64,000 nucleotides of DNA from Methanoculleus sediminis (GCF_001017125.1 NZ_JXOJ01000002.1:285033-349032); one strand, 5' to 3'. Counted from the stretch's first letter, positions 23,845 through 33,418 are shown. Program-made: numbers and translations. Notes: generated from the letters alone by a model not told the origin.

Positions 23845-26333
23845 GCGGAACCACCCTCCCCGTAGAGGTCGGCACGCACCCGCTGGACGACCGTCTCCGG
23901 ATCGCGGAAGTAGGAGACCAGGATCTTGCTCACGTCCTTGAAGTGGCGGATCTTCTTGATACGCATCCATTCAAGGACTTCCTGCCGGCGTTTGAGCTCT
24001 TCACGCATCCGCTCCTCGCTCCAGCCACGGTCTTCCATGATCTGTTCGAGGATGTAGGATTTGCCGGAATACCGGATCTCGTCGGTTGCCGGATGCCACC
24101 GGAAGACCTCGTTGGTGATCAGCTCGTTCGTCCGGGGATCGATATCCAGGATCTCGATGAGCTGCTTGTTCCGCCGGATCCGCTGGCCGCCGATACGGGC
24201 CTGCACCTGGATGGACATCAGGTTCAGTGCAGAGAGCATGTTTCTCGGCACGTCGATCGGCGGGTTCTCCAGACGGTGGACGGCGCTCGCCACCGAGTCG
24301 GCGTGCATCGTCGCGTAGGTGACGTGGCCGGTGCTCATCGCCTGGAAGAGGGTCAGGGCCTCCTTGCCACGGACCTCACCGACCAGGATGTACTCCGGAC
24401 GCTGCCGGAGTGCGGCACGCAGGAGTTCGTACATATCGATCTCGCCCCGCCCGTCCTGCGAGAACGAGTCGCGGGTGATGCTCGGGATCCAGTTCGGGTG
24501 AGGCAGTTTCAGTTCCCGGGTATCCTCGAGGGTGACGATCTTTGCCAGCGGCGGAATGAAGAGCGATATGGCGTTCAGGGTCGTCGTCTTTCCGGACGCC
24601 GTCCCGCCGGCAAAGATGCAGGACTTGGCGTTCTCGACCGCAAGCCAGATGAAGGCGATCCCGAGCGGCGAGAAGGTGTGCCACTCGATGAGGTCCGTCG
24701 GCGTGATCGGCTCCTCGCGGAACTTACGGATCGTGAACGTCGAGCCGTGAGCGGTCACTTCCGCCCCGAGCGTCATCTGGATACGCGATCCGTCGCTCAT
24801 CGTGGCGTCCAGCATCGGTTCGGCGATGGAGATGTATTTTCCGGCCCGCTGCGCAAGTTTCGTGACGAACGAGTCGAGCGCCACGTGATCGTGATAGACG
24901 AGGCTCGTCTTCATCGATTCGTACGTCGTGTGATAGACGAATATGTAACTGTTCACGCCGTCGCAGGAGATATCCTCGATGTACTTGTCGTGCATCACCG
25001 GGTCGATCAGCCCGTCGCCGAGGAACTCCTTCTCCACGTGATAGAGGATCTTCTCGCGCCCGAGAGGCTCAAGGCGAATTCCGTAGTCGGCGATGATCAT
25101 GTTCGCCGCATCGCGGAGCGCTGTCCTTGCTTCGTCACGGGTGAGGTCGCGGGAAGTGATGTTGAGCGTCTCAAAGAGCCGCTCTTTGATCTCCAGGAAG
25201 AGTTCCTGCTCCCCGGGCGTGAGCACGGGCTCGATGACGTTGTAGGTATACTCGTGCGTCGTGCTGTCGTAGGTCACCCGGACATAGGCATACGGCTCGT
25301 TCACCGGGTAGAGTTCGATCTCCTCCACCCCCGGCGACGGCCGCATCGCGAGATCGACGAGCGGGCCGTGGAGCGTGGAGTTGTACTCCTCGACCACGGC
25401 GCCGACTTTCGGCACCTGGATCTTTTTGAGGAACCCGAACCGGGGCTGCGCAACCTCTTCGACCGGGGTCACCACCTGTGCGGCGGCTGCAGCAAGCGAA
25501 GTGGAGGAGAGGGACTGGGAGAAGAGATCGTCGAACTCCGACACGACCCTGGCGTTGTCGACGAAATCGAAACGGTGTTCGTTACGGTTGATGTTCAGTT
25601 CATCGATCGTGAACGTCGCGCTCTTCGGAAGGATCAGATCCGCCAGGTTCCCGAGCTCGTCGACCGTCACCACGCCGTCGGAGATCTCTCCTCCGACTCC
25701 GGAATCGCCGACATCCCCCACAACGCGGGGCTTCGGTTTGGTGGTGCCGGATTCATCACCCTCGCGCCACCCTTTCACCCGGTCGAGGATTCCCGCGGGG
25801 GTGTGGTGCCCGGAGGGAGAAGCCGGCGCATCCGGCTTCGCCGGGATATTCTCAACCGTCTCCGATGGAGCGGCCGGCACGTCCGGCTCGGTCCCAGAAT
25901 CCTTCTCCGTCACCGGCGAAGCGGCCGGAACCACCGGCTCTGCCGGAGCGGATGCGACCTCTCCACCGTTTTCCGGCTTGTTCCGGCCGATCCGATCGAG
26001 GAGCGCCCTGACCGGATCCTTGCCGGCGGGTGCACGCGGTTCGGCGGTCTTTTCCGGTCTCGCCACCGTGTCGATAAGCGAACGGATCCCCGTGCTCTTC
26101 TGCGCCTGCACCGGCGAAGGCTCCGGCTGCTCGTCTATCTCATCGGTAACGGGCTCCGCAGCCTCCGGAACCGGCTCTTTCCGCACATCCTCTTCCGGGG
26201 ATCGGGACGGCAAACCCGTATCGGCGCTCTCCGTCGTGGTTTCTCCGTCGCCGGCCTCCTGTTTCCCGGGTTGTGCGAGAAGGCCCCTGACTGCTGCTAT
26301 CAATTCACGTTCTTCATCTTCACCTGAACTCAT
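23841..26333 (-). CDS. Type II/IV secretion ATPase (GspE/TadA family) with long disordered N-terminus
   Basis: About 830 residues. The first ~240 are rich in Pro, Glu, Ala, Ser and Thr and look disordered. The conserved part has an N-terminal subdomain and the ATPase core with Walker A IFAGGTASGKTTTLN, the Asp box LEDTRELKLPHPNW, Walker B YILVGEVRGKEALTLF and the His box MSTGHVTYATMHADS. It powers pilus assembly or protein secretion from the cytosolic face. The start MSSGEDEE is favoured over an ATG seven codons upstream; both overlap the end of the upstream gene. Confidence 0.92.
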   Translation of the reverse strand: MSSGEDEERELIAAVRGLLAQPGKQEAGDGETTTESADTGLPSRSPEEDVRKEPVPEAAEPVTDEIDEQPEPSPVQAQKSTGIRSLIDTVARPEKTAEPRAPAGKDPVRALLDRIGRNKPENGGEVASAPAEPVVPAASPVTEKDSGTEPDVPAAPSETVENIPAKPDAPASPSGHHTPAGILDRVKGWREGDESGTTKPKPRVVGDVGDSGVGGEISDGVVTVDELGNLADLILPKSATFTIDELNINRNEHRFDFVDNARVVSEFDDLFSQSLSSTSLAAAAAQVVTPVEEVAQPRFGFLKKIQVPKVGAVVEEYNSTLHGPLVDLAMRPSPGVEEIELYPVNEPYAYVRVTYDSTTHEYTYNVIEPVLTPGEQELFLEIKERLFETLNITSRDLTRDEARTALRDAANMIIADYGIRLEPLGREKILYHVEKEFLGDGLIDPVMHDKYIEDISCDGVNSYIFVYHTTYESMKTSLVYHDHVALDSFVTKLAQRAGKYISIAEPMLDATMSDGSRIQMTLGAEVTAHGSTFTIRKFREEPITPTDLIEWHTFSPLGIAFIWLAVENAKSCIFAGGTASGKTTTLNAISLFIPPLAKIVTLEDTRELKLPHPNWIPSITRDSFSQDGRGEIDMYELLRAALRQRPEYILVGEVRGKEALTLFQAMSTGHVTYATMHADSVASAVHRLENPPIDVPRNMLSALNLMSIQVQARIGGQRIRRNKQLIEILDIDPRTNELITNEVFRWHPATDEIRYSGKSYILEQIMEDRGWSEERMREELKRRQEVLEWMRIKKIRHFKDVSKILVSYFRDPETVVQRVRADLYGEGGSA

Positions 26334-26958
26334 CCTCTGTGCCCCCAATATCAACGTACTTTTCTACCTGAGGTTCATGGAACTCAATGATGCACCGTGT
26401 CCGCTCTCCGATCCGATCCGAGACCACACACATGTAGCGCCCATTAAGCAGTCGAAAACTGACCTTTCCCCCGGAATCCGTCACATCGCTCGTCATAACG
26501 AGCTTTCCCTTCCGGATCGCGACGTGGGCCCCGGCAAGAGGCGTCCGGCCGTCGCGCACGATCAGGCAGAGCACCCCTATCCGTTGCCGGGCAGGCGTGC
26601 CGACGGTCGGGATGTCGAAGCGACCGTTCTTCTTCAGGTGGCTCTTGTCGAAGACCCTGCACCGTGAAACCAGCGCGTCGACAATCGGCGGCGTCACCGG
26701 GAAGAGTTCGAACTCTTCCCGCCCGGTCAGGCGCAGGACGGCCGAATCTCCAAAGAGTGTCCCCATCGTATCGACGAACATGGCACCGTCCGGTTCGCCC
26801 CCGGAGAAAATCAGGAAGAACGTCTGTCCTTTCTCTTTCGAAACCCCTATTCCGGTCGGGGAATGGCTGCTGCTGTAGTGCAGCAACTCGTCAAGAGTGA
26901 AGTGTCCCTCGCTCGTCGACTGTTGAAGGATCTCGTCCATAAGGTCGTTTATGTCCAT
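26320..26958 (-). CDS. Accessory protein of the pilus operon, unrecognised
   Basis: 212 residues, no signal peptide or membrane helix. Residues about 1-110 (MDINDLMDEILQQ, FTLDELLHYSSSH, GQTFFLIFSGGEPDGAMFVD) are a mixed alpha/beta segment. Residues about 130-205 (IGVLCLIVRDGRTPLAGAHVAIRKG in part, VTDSGGKVSFRLLNGRYMCVVSD) resemble a carboxypeptidase-regulatory-like beta-sandwich of the kind G-x-P-L-x-G-A-x-V...T-D-x-G. It is the first gene of the operon and overlaps the ATPase by 14 bp, so it probably serves the same machine. Confidence 0.75.
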   Translation of the reverse strand: MDINDLMDEILQQSTSEGHFTLDELLHYSSSHSPTGIGVSKEKGQTFFLIFSGGEPDGAMFVDTMGTLFGDSAVLRLTGREEFELFPVTPPIVDALVSRCRVFDKSHLKKNGRFDIPTVGTPARQRIGVLCLIVRDGRTPLAGAHVAIRKGKLVMTSDVTDSGGKVSFRLLNGRYMCVVSDRIGERTRCIIEFHEPQVEKYVDIGGTEDEFR

Positions 26959-27330
26959 GCAGATCTTCAGGTACGGTATTTTGTAGTTTTTATGCCGGAA
27001 AGGGGATTTTTACCCCCTATCACAATATATCACATCAGTATGCTATTATTAATACCTTGTGATAATGGGATCGGGATTCTAACTAATATTCTTGAGAAAG
27101 GGGCGTATCCGGAAGTCGGGAGGAGACCGTTTACGCGCAGAAGTCTCTGATAGGTTTCCGACCGTAGAGGGAATTGCAGCCGAAGAACCCGAACATCTGA
27201 ACTGCTCCGGCCGGGGGCAGGTGCCTGTATAGTGCCGAATCCATCCGGAAAATGCATCGAAACGGCAGCGATCCCCTGCGAAGAAAGATCGCCAGAAATA
27301 AGAGATAACAGGTGAATAGAGTACCCGCCC
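26959..27330. promoter_or_regulatory. Divergent control region between pilus operon and prepilin peptidase
   Basis: 372 bp without a convincing gene. It holds GGGG-ATTTTTA-CCCC (27002-27016), an 8-bp inverted repeat TATCACAA (27018-27025) and TTGTGATA (27057-27064), and a GATATATTG box on the minus strand about 60-70 nt before the pilus operon start. The half nearer the peptidase gene (about 27140-27330) shows no clear element. A regulator binding site is a reasonable inference. Confidence 0.45.
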
Positions 27331-28137
27331 ATGATTCTTCCGCCCGTGGTAACTGTCCCCCTCATGATTGCAGCAGCTGCAATAGGGGTCACGCTCATAT
27401 ATGCGTCCATCTTAGATGCAAAGGAGCGGCGGGTGCCCCACAAAACCTGGCGTCCCGCACTCGCGATCGCGATCCCGGCAGCCGTCTGGGTGTACGGACT
27501 GACCATCCTCGCGGACTGGCAGGCGGCAGCGGCGTATCTCATCCTGGTCGCGGTCTTCTGCGGATTTTTTTACCTCTTCCAGGCCGTAAACCTCTTCGGC
27601 GGAGCGGATGCGTACGCTCTCATCATCATAACCGCATGCATCCCGTTCTACCCGCTCGAACCGTTCTTCGGTGCATCACCCCTCGGGTTCTTCCCGTTCA
27701 GCGTGCTGACGAACGCCGTGCTCATCAATATCGCGGCACCCGTCGCAATACTCGCGAAGAACGTCCTGGAGGGGAACCGGGCCCCGCTGCCCTGCCTCCT
27801 GCTCGGCTTTCCCGTCGACGGGAGATCGATCCAGAACGAGTTCGGTTTCGTCATGGAAGATATCGAGGAAGGGGAGGACGGCAGGCTGGTCAGGCGGTTC
27901 GTCGGATTTACGGAATCGCTCGGGCGTATCGTGCGGGGGGAGCGGCGGCTATACACAAAAGATCTCAGGCTGCACCCAAAAGACTACCAGAGGGAGCTTG
28001 CCCTCTACAGGAAGGCCGGCCGGGTCTGGATATCCTACGGCATTCCATTCATCATACCGATCACTGCGGGATTCCTGACCGCACTGTTCATGGGAGATAT
28101 CCTCTTTGTAATCATGAAGGCAATCGCGGGAATGTGA
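27331..28137 (+). CDS. Prepilin peptidase (A24/FlaK-PibD type) with C-terminal extension
   Basis: 268 residues. It cleaves class III signal peptides of archaeal pilins on the cytosolic face. Catalytic aspartates are visible in YASILDAKERRVPHK (first Asp) and in FGGADAYALI, a variant of the GxGD motif. Six or so membrane helices are predicted (about 7-24, 45-60, 70-90, 95-120, 130-150, and the C-terminal FIIPITAGFLTALFMGDILF). A cytosolic loop of about 90 residues (about 155-240) separates the last helix. It is divergent from the pilus operon and 6 bp before hisI. Confidence 0.9.
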   Translation: MILPPVVTVPLMIAAAAIGVTLIYASILDAKERRVPHKTWRPALAIAIPAAVWVYGLTILADWQAAAAYLILVAVFCGFFYLFQAVNLFGGADAYALIIITACIPFYPLEPFFGASPLGFFPFSVLTNAVLINIAAPVAILAKNVLEGNRAPLPCLLLGFPVDGRSIQNEFGFVMEDIEEGEDGRLVRRFVGFTESLGRIVRGERRLYTKDLRLHPKDYQRELALYRKAGRVWISYGIPFIIPITAGFLTALFMGDILFVIMKAIAGM

Positions 28138-28143
28138 ATAGAT

Positions 28144-28509
28144 ATGGAGATACAATTCAAGGACGGATTGGTGCCTGTCATCGTGCAGGAAAGAGGGACT
28201 CGTGATGTCCTGATGCTCGCCTACGCAAACGCAGAGGCGCTGGAACTCACCAGGACCACCGGATATGCGCATTATTACAGCAGGAGCAGGCGGAAACTCT
28301 GGAAGAAAGGGGAGGAGAGCGGACACGTCCAGCGAGTCTGCCGCATCCTGGTCGACTGCGACGAGGATGCCGTCCTCTACGAGGTGGAGCAGACCGGCGC
28401 GGCCTGCCATACCGGCCACGCCTCGTGTTTCTACCGGACGGTCGAAGGGGAGGAGATCGCCGGATTGGTCTTCGATCCGGAGAAGGTATACGCTAATAAG
28501 GGTGAATGA
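28144..28509 (+). CDS. hisI: Phosphoribosyl-AMP cyclohydrolase
   Basis: 121 residues. Third step of histidine synthesis, opening the adenine ring of PR-AMP. The metal-binding residues are seen in [13 protein letters not shown] (D-x-D-x-D) and in [14 protein letters not shown], with the family start [11 protein letters not shown]-like ([20 protein letters not shown] in part) and [16 protein letters not shown]. HisE is not fused, as usual in archaea. It probably shares a transcript with the prepilin peptidase upstream and the PIN-ATPase 23 bp downstream. Confidence 0.97.
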   Translation: MEIQFKDGLVPVIVQERGTRDVLMLAYANAEALELTRTTGYAHYYSRSRRKLWKKGEESGHVQRVCRILVDCDEDAVLYEVEQTGAACHTGHASCFYRTVEGEEIAGLVFDPEKVYANKGE

Positions 28510-28532
28510 CTTCATTACTATGGTGATTTTTT

Positions 28533-30428
28533 ATGAAAATTGTACCCGATACAAGCGTCGTAATAGACGGACGCATAACATCGCTGATAAAAACCGGAGA
28601 ATATAAGGGCGCAACAATAATCATACCGGAAGCCGTCGTCGCCGAGCTGGAGGCCCAGGCGAATCAGGGGCGGGAGATAGGGTTTTCCGGTCTGACCGAA
28701 CTCCAGGAACTCTTCCGGATGTCGGGAGAGAATGTCATCGAACTCCGGTTTGCCGGGGAACGCCCGAGCCTCGACCAGGTGAAACTCTCCAGCGGGGGCG
28801 AGATCGATGCCCTGATCCGGAACGTCGCGATCGACCACGATGCACGGTTCATCACGAGCGATCTCGTGCAGGCGGAGGTGGCGAAGGCCAAAGGTCTCGA
28901 CGTCACCTACCTGCGGCCGCAGATCGGCGACTTCTCGCCGCTCTCGATCGACCAGTACCTCGATGAGGAGACGATCGCGATCACGCTTAAGGAGCGGGCC
29001 CCACCGGTGGCAAAGATCGGGAAACTCCGGGAGACCCGTCTGGTCACCCTCCGGGATGCGCCGATGACCGAGTACGAACTCAAGGGCATGGCGCAGGAAC
29101 TCCTCGAGCGGGCGAAACGCGACCCGGACGGCTTCATCGAGCTCGAGAAGCGGGGGATCACGGTCGTCCAGATCGGGTCGCTCCGGATCTCGATTGCCCG
29201 GCGGCCGTTCTCGGACGGGATGGAGATCACGGTGGTCCGGCCGCTCGTGGACCTCTCGCTCGACGACTACGACATGGCGCCGGAGATCAAGCAGCGGATC
29301 CTCGGGAACCGCCGCGGCGTCCTGATTGCGGGCCCGCCGGGAGCGGGGAAGACCACCCTCGCCCAGAGCCTTGCGACGTTCCTCGCCGACAACAACTTCG
29401 TCGTGAAGACGATGGAGGCCCCGCGGGACCTGCAGGTGCCCGACCACATCACCCAGTACACGGCGCTCGAGGGCAGCATGGCGAACACCGCCGAGGCTCT
29501 CCTGCTCGTCCGGCCCGACTACGTGGTCTTCGACGAGATCCGGAAGAGCGAGGACTTCAGCGTCTACGCGGATATGCGCCTCGCCGGGATGGGCATGGTC
29601 GGCGTGGTGCACGCCATGGAGGTGCACGACTGCCTCCGGCGGTTCTGCGACCGGGTGGACTACAGCATCCTGCCGCAGATCATCAACACCGTCATCTACG
29701 TCGTCCAGGGCGCGATCACGAAGATCTACGACCTTGAACTGGCGATCAAGGCACCTGAGGGGATGCCCGGCGACGCGCACATCCGCCCGGTGATCGTCGT
29801 CCGCGAGCACGCCCGGCGGGAGCCCGAGATCGAGATCTTCCGCTACGAGGGGGAGACCCTGGTGATGCCGCTCGCACGAAAGAAGAACGCCGGGGGGCCG
29901 CCCGCTGCACCTGCGGAGCCGCCGGTCGTCGCGGCAGCAGCAGCGGAGCCCGAGGAGAACGTCACCTGGAAGGTCGCCGAGAAAGAGGTCCAGCGCGAGA
30001 TCGGGCGGTATACGACCGGGCCGGTCGAGGTCCGGATCATCAGCGATAACAAAGCCGTCGTCTACATCGAGGACAAGGACGTCCCGGCGGCGATCGGGAA
30101 GGGCGGCAAGAACGTCTCGGCGATCGTGAACAAACTCGGCATCGGGATCGATATCCGGCCGAGGAGCGAACTCGAGGCGCAGAAACCCGTCGAGGAAGAG
30201 ATGCAGCTTGCCGGCGGCATCAGGATCCGTCTCGACAAGAAACAGCTGACGATCATCTCCCCGGAGAACAGGGGCAAGATCGTGGACGTCTTCGCCGGGA
30301 AGGAGTACCTCTTCACGGCAACGGTGAACGAGGAGGGCGACATCCTCCTCGCCAAGAACAGCACGATCGCCCAGGAGATGATCAAGCGTTACAACGAGGG
30401 CGAGACGATCCGGTTAAGACCGGTATGA
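28533..30428 (+). CDS. PIN domain - ATPase - KH domain protein
   Basis: 631 residues. PIN-like nuclease domain (about 1-140; KIVPDTSVVIDGRI, acidic residues in AIDHDARFITSD-like VAIDHDARFITSD), a VirB11/PilT-type ATPase (about 230-440; Walker A IAGPPGAGKTTLAQS, PDYVVFDEIRKSEDF, VGVVHAMEVHD) and a KH RNA-binding domain (about 490-570; AVVYIEDKDVPAAIGKGGKN, in part). This three-domain protein is conserved in euryarchaea and presumed to act in RNA processing or quality control; its substrate is unknown. It lies 40 bp before leuS. Confidence 0.93.
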   Translation: MKIVPDTSVVIDGRITSLIKTGEYKGATIIIPEAVVAELEAQANQGREIGFSGLTELQELFRMSGENVIELRFAGERPSLDQVKLSSGGEIDALIRNVAIDHDARFITSDLVQAEVAKAKGLDVTYLRPQIGDFSPLSIDQYLDEETIAITLKERAPPVAKIGKLRETRLVTLRDAPMTEYELKGMAQELLERAKRDPDGFIELEKRGITVVQIGSLRISIARRPFSDGMEITVVRPLVDLSLDDYDMAPEIKQRILGNRRGVLIAGPPGAGKTTLAQSLATFLADNNFVVKTMEAPRDLQVPDHITQYTALEGSMANTAEALLLVRPDYVVFDEIRKSEDFSVYADMRLAGMGMVGVVHAMEVHDCLRRFCDRVDYSILPQIINTVIYVVQGAITKIYDLELAIKAPEGMPGDAHIRPVIVVREHARREPEIEIFRYEGETLVMPLARKKNAGGPPAAPAEPPVVAAAAAEPEENVTWKVAEKEVQREIGRYTTGPVEVRIISDNKAVVYIEDKDVPAAIGKGGKNVSAIVNKLGIGIDIRPRSELEAQKPVEEEMQLAGGIRIRLDKKQLTIISPENRGKIVDVFAGKEYLFTATVNEEGDILLAKNSTIAQEMIKRYNEGETIRLRPV

Positions 30429-30468
30429 TACAGGGCAACTATGAGGAACCAGAATCTGGAGGCTTAGA

Positions 30469-33246
30469 GTGAGCGGATTAGATATGCAGGGCAACGAACG
30501 GGAGTGCATCGCCCGGTGGGAGCACGCGTTCGAGGCCGATCCGGCAGAGAAAGAGAAATATTACCTGACCGTGGCGTACCCGTATCCAAGCGGGGCGATG
30601 CACGTCGGGCACGGACGGACCTATATCGTCCCGGACGTCCTCGCCCGTTACCAGCGGATGAGGGGGAGACAGGTCCTCTTCCCGATGGCGTTCCACGTCA
30701 CCGGCACCCCGGTCATCGGGATCTCGAAGAGGATTGCAAACGGCGACGCGAAGACGATCGGGCTCTACCGCGACCTCTACCGGGTGCCGCAGGACATCCT
30801 TGATCGGTTCATCGACCCGATGGAGATCGTCCGCCACTTCTCGGAGGAGTACCGGCGCGTGATGCAGAAGTGCGGGCTCTCGATCGACTGGCGGCGCCGG
30901 TTCATCACCGTCGACCCGCAGTACAGCAAGTTCATCGAGTGGCAGTACAAGCACCTGCACGAGGAGGAGCACGTCGTCAGGGGTGCCCATCCGGTCAAAT
31001 ACTGCCCCCAGTGCGAGAACCCGGTCGGCGACCACGACCTCCTCGAGGGGGAGAAAGCCGAGATCATCAGGTTCACCCTGGTGGTCTTCTCCTGGGACGG
31101 CGCCAGGATACCCTGCGCGACCCTCCGGCCCGAGACGGTCTACGGCGTGACGAACCTCTGGGTGAACCCGGACGTCACCTACGTGCGGGTGACGCTCGAT
31201 AACGAGGAATGGATCTTAAGCCGCGAGGCGGCGGCGAAACTCGCCCTGCAGGACCACGACGTCCGCGTGGGAGAGGAGATACCCGGGACGGCCCTCGTCG
31301 ACCGGACGGTCACCCACCCGCTCTCCGGCGACGTCCCCGTCCTCCCGGCGACGTTCGTCGACCCGGACATGGGGACCGGGATCGTCATGAGCGTTCCGGC
31401 CCACGCGCCCTTCGACTACATCGCGCTCCGCGACCTGCAGCAGCAGGGGAAGTATACGTCCATCCGGCCGATTCCGCTCATCTCCGTCGAGGGCTACGGC
31501 GAGATCCCGGCAAAGGACGCGGTCGAGCGGGCGGGCATCCGCGACCAGAACGACCCGGGGATGGAGGCACTCACCCAGGAGGTCTACAGCGCGGAGTTCT
31601 CCCGCGGGAAGGTCTTCGAGAAGTACGGCGGCAGGCCGGTTCGCGAGGCCCGGGACGACGTGGCGGCCGTGATGATGGAGCGTTACGGCTCCATCCCGAT
31701 GTACGAGTTCGACAACCGCCAGGTCACCTGCCGGTGCGGCGGCAGGGTCTTCGTGAAGATCCTGCACGACCAGTGGTTCCTGGAGTACAGCGACCCGTGC
31801 TGGAAGGAGCAGGTGAAGACCCAGCTCGAGCGGATGGCACTCGTCCCGCCCGAGGTCCGGACGGAGTTCGACCGGACGGTCGACTGGCTGAAGGACTGGG
31901 CCTGCACCCGCCGGGTGGGGCTCGGGACGAAACTTCCCTGGGATCCGACCTGGATCATTGAGCCGCTCTCCGACTCGACGATCTACATGGCCTACTACAC
32001 GATCGCCCATCACCTGAAGGCCATCCCGCCGGAGAACCTGACGCCCGAGGTCTTCGAGTACATCTTCAAGGGCGAGGGGGACCCGACCACGGTCGACCGC
32101 GAGACCCTCGATACGATCCGGAATGAGTTCCTCTACTGGTACCCCTACGATTACCGGTTCTCGGCAAAGGATCTCATCTCGAACCACCTCACCTTCCAGC
32201 TCTTCCACCACCGGGCGATCTTCCCGCAGGAACTGCAGCCGCAGGGCATGGTGGTCTTCGGGATGGGCCTTTTGAACGGGGCGAAGATGTCCTCGAGCAA
32301 GGGCAACGTCTTCCTGCTCGAGGACGCCGTGGAAGAGTTCGGTGCCGATACGGTTCGGATGTTCCTCGTCGGGAGCGCCGAGCCCTGGCAGGACTTCGAC
32401 TGGAGGAATGAGCTCGTCTCGTCGACGAAAAAGCAGATCGAGCGGTTCTGGAACACCGTTTCGGAGGCAAAAGGGGCGGCCGGCGCCTACGATATCGATG
32501 CCTGGCTCGCGAGCAGGCTCCAGCGGCGCATCGAGAGCGCCACCGCGGCGCTCGATGGATTCCAGACCAGACAGGCGCTTCAGGAGGCGTTCTTCGGCGT
32601 GGAAGCCGACCTGAAGTGGTACCGCCGCCGCCTGCCCGATGGCGCGAGCGGCGGAGCGGTGATGCAGGACCTCTGCCGCACCTGGGTGCGGCTGCTCGCT
32701 CCCTTCGTCCCGTTCACCTGCGAGGCGCTCTGGAAAGACATCGGCGGGAAAGGCCTAGTCTCCTTCGCCCCCTGGCCCGGGGTGGACGAGAGCCGGGTCA
32801 GCCCGGAGATCGAGCTCGCCGAGGAACTCCTCGCCCGGACGGTCGAGGATATCGAGTCGATCAGAAAACTCATCCCGATGGAGCCGACGTCCATCAGCCT
32901 CTTCGTCGCCCCGGCCTGGAAGCACGAGGCCTTCCGGATCATCGCGGCCTCGGCCGACAAGACGAGAGTGATGCGGGAGATCATGCAGAACGAGGAGATG
33001 CGCAAGCGCGGCCGCGAGGCGACCGATGCCGCAAAGCAGATCACGAAACTCGTCCTGAAACTGCCGCCCGACCTCGTGAAGCAGCTGCAGGAATCGCCGC
33101 TCGACGAGCAGGCGGTCCTCGAGGCCGCACGTGCGTTCCTGGAGCACGAGTTCGGCGTGCCGGTGAAGGTCCAGAGCGCCGAGGCGAGCACGCACCCGAA
33201 GGCCTCGGGAGCGCTGCCGTTCAAGCCGGCGATCGTGATCGAATAA
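30469..33246 (+). CDS. leuS: Leucyl-tRNA synthetase
   Basis: 925 residues, archaeal/eukaryotic-type class I synthetase. HIGH motif is PYPSGAMHVGHGRTY; the KMSKS loop is GAKMSSSKGNVF. The CP1 editing domain holds the zinc-like CPQCENPVGDHD and TLRPETVYGVTNLWVNP, with FVDPDMGTGIVMSVPAHAPFD completing the editing site (quoted in parts). The C-terminal anticodon-binding and tail regions are present. The first codon is GTG (SGLDMQGNE follows), with an in-frame ATG at 30484 as an alternative. Confidence 0.97.
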   Translation: MSGLDMQGNERECIARWEHAFEADPAEKEKYYLTVAYPYPSGAMHVGHGRTYIVPDVLARYQRMRGRQVLFPMAFHVTGTPVIGISKRIANGDAKTIGLYRDLYRVPQDILDRFIDPMEIVRHFSEEYRRVMQKCGLSIDWRRRFITVDPQYSKFIEWQYKHLHEEEHVVRGAHPVKYCPQCENPVGDHDLLEGEKAEIIRFTLVVFSWDGARIPCATLRPETVYGVTNLWVNPDVTYVRVTLDNEEWILSREAAAKLALQDHDVRVGEEIPGTALVDRTVTHPLSGDVPVLPATFVDPDMGTGIVMSVPAHAPFDYIALRDLQQQGKYTSIRPIPLISVEGYGEIPAKDAVERAGIRDQNDPGMEALTQEVYSAEFSRGKVFEKYGGRPVREARDDVAAVMMERYGSIPMYEFDNRQVTCRCGGRVFVKILHDQWFLEYSDPCWKEQVKTQLERMALVPPEVRTEFDRTVDWLKDWACTRRVGLGTKLPWDPTWIIEPLSDSTIYMAYYTIAHHLKAIPPENLTPEVFEYIFKGEGDPTTVDRETLDTIRNEFLYWYPYDYRFSAKDLISNHLTFQLFHHRAIFPQELQPQGMVVFGMGLLNGAKMSSSKGNVFLLEDAVEEFGADTVRMFLVGSAEPWQDFDWRNELVSSTKKQIERFWNTVSEAKGAAGAYDIDAWLASRLQRRIESATAALDGFQTRQALQEAFFGVEADLKWYRRRLPDGASGGAVMQDLCRTWVRLLAPFVPFTCEALWKDIGGKGLVSFAPWPGVDESRVSPEIELAEELLARTVEDIESIRKLIPMEPTSISLFVAPAWKHEAFRIIAASADKTRVMREIMQNEEMRKRGREATDAAKQITKLVLKLPPDLVKQLQESPLDEQAVLEAARAFLEHEFGVPVKVQSAEASTHPKASGALPFKPAIVIE

Positions 33247-33248
33247 CA

Positions 33249-33262
33249 CCCTTTTTTTCAAG
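33249..33262 (+). terminator. T-run terminator after leuS
   Basis: CACCCTTTTTTTCAAG begins a few bases beyond the leuS stop codon, the longest T run of this region. Confidence 0.55.
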
Positions 33263-33418
33263 CCGTGCCCTATAAGGCTCCAGATCTACTTTCTCCCCGC
33301 AGCGAGAGGATATATCATCCTGCCGGACGACCGTGGATGTCTATGCTCCCGTAACGGTTCGCGGGAAGGCGGCCATTTGACCTCTCGTTCCAACGGAGCA
33401 ACGAATGGAGCGTGTGAG

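Noticed and set aside
23943-26327. 794-codon open frame on the plus strand
   Set aside because: Antisense to the secretion ATPase with intact Walker motifs; the translation is Arg/Asp-rich and shows no domain.
27030-27542. 170-codon open frame on the minus strand
   Set aside because: Overlaps the prepilin peptidase start and the control region; composition is not protein-like and no motif is present.
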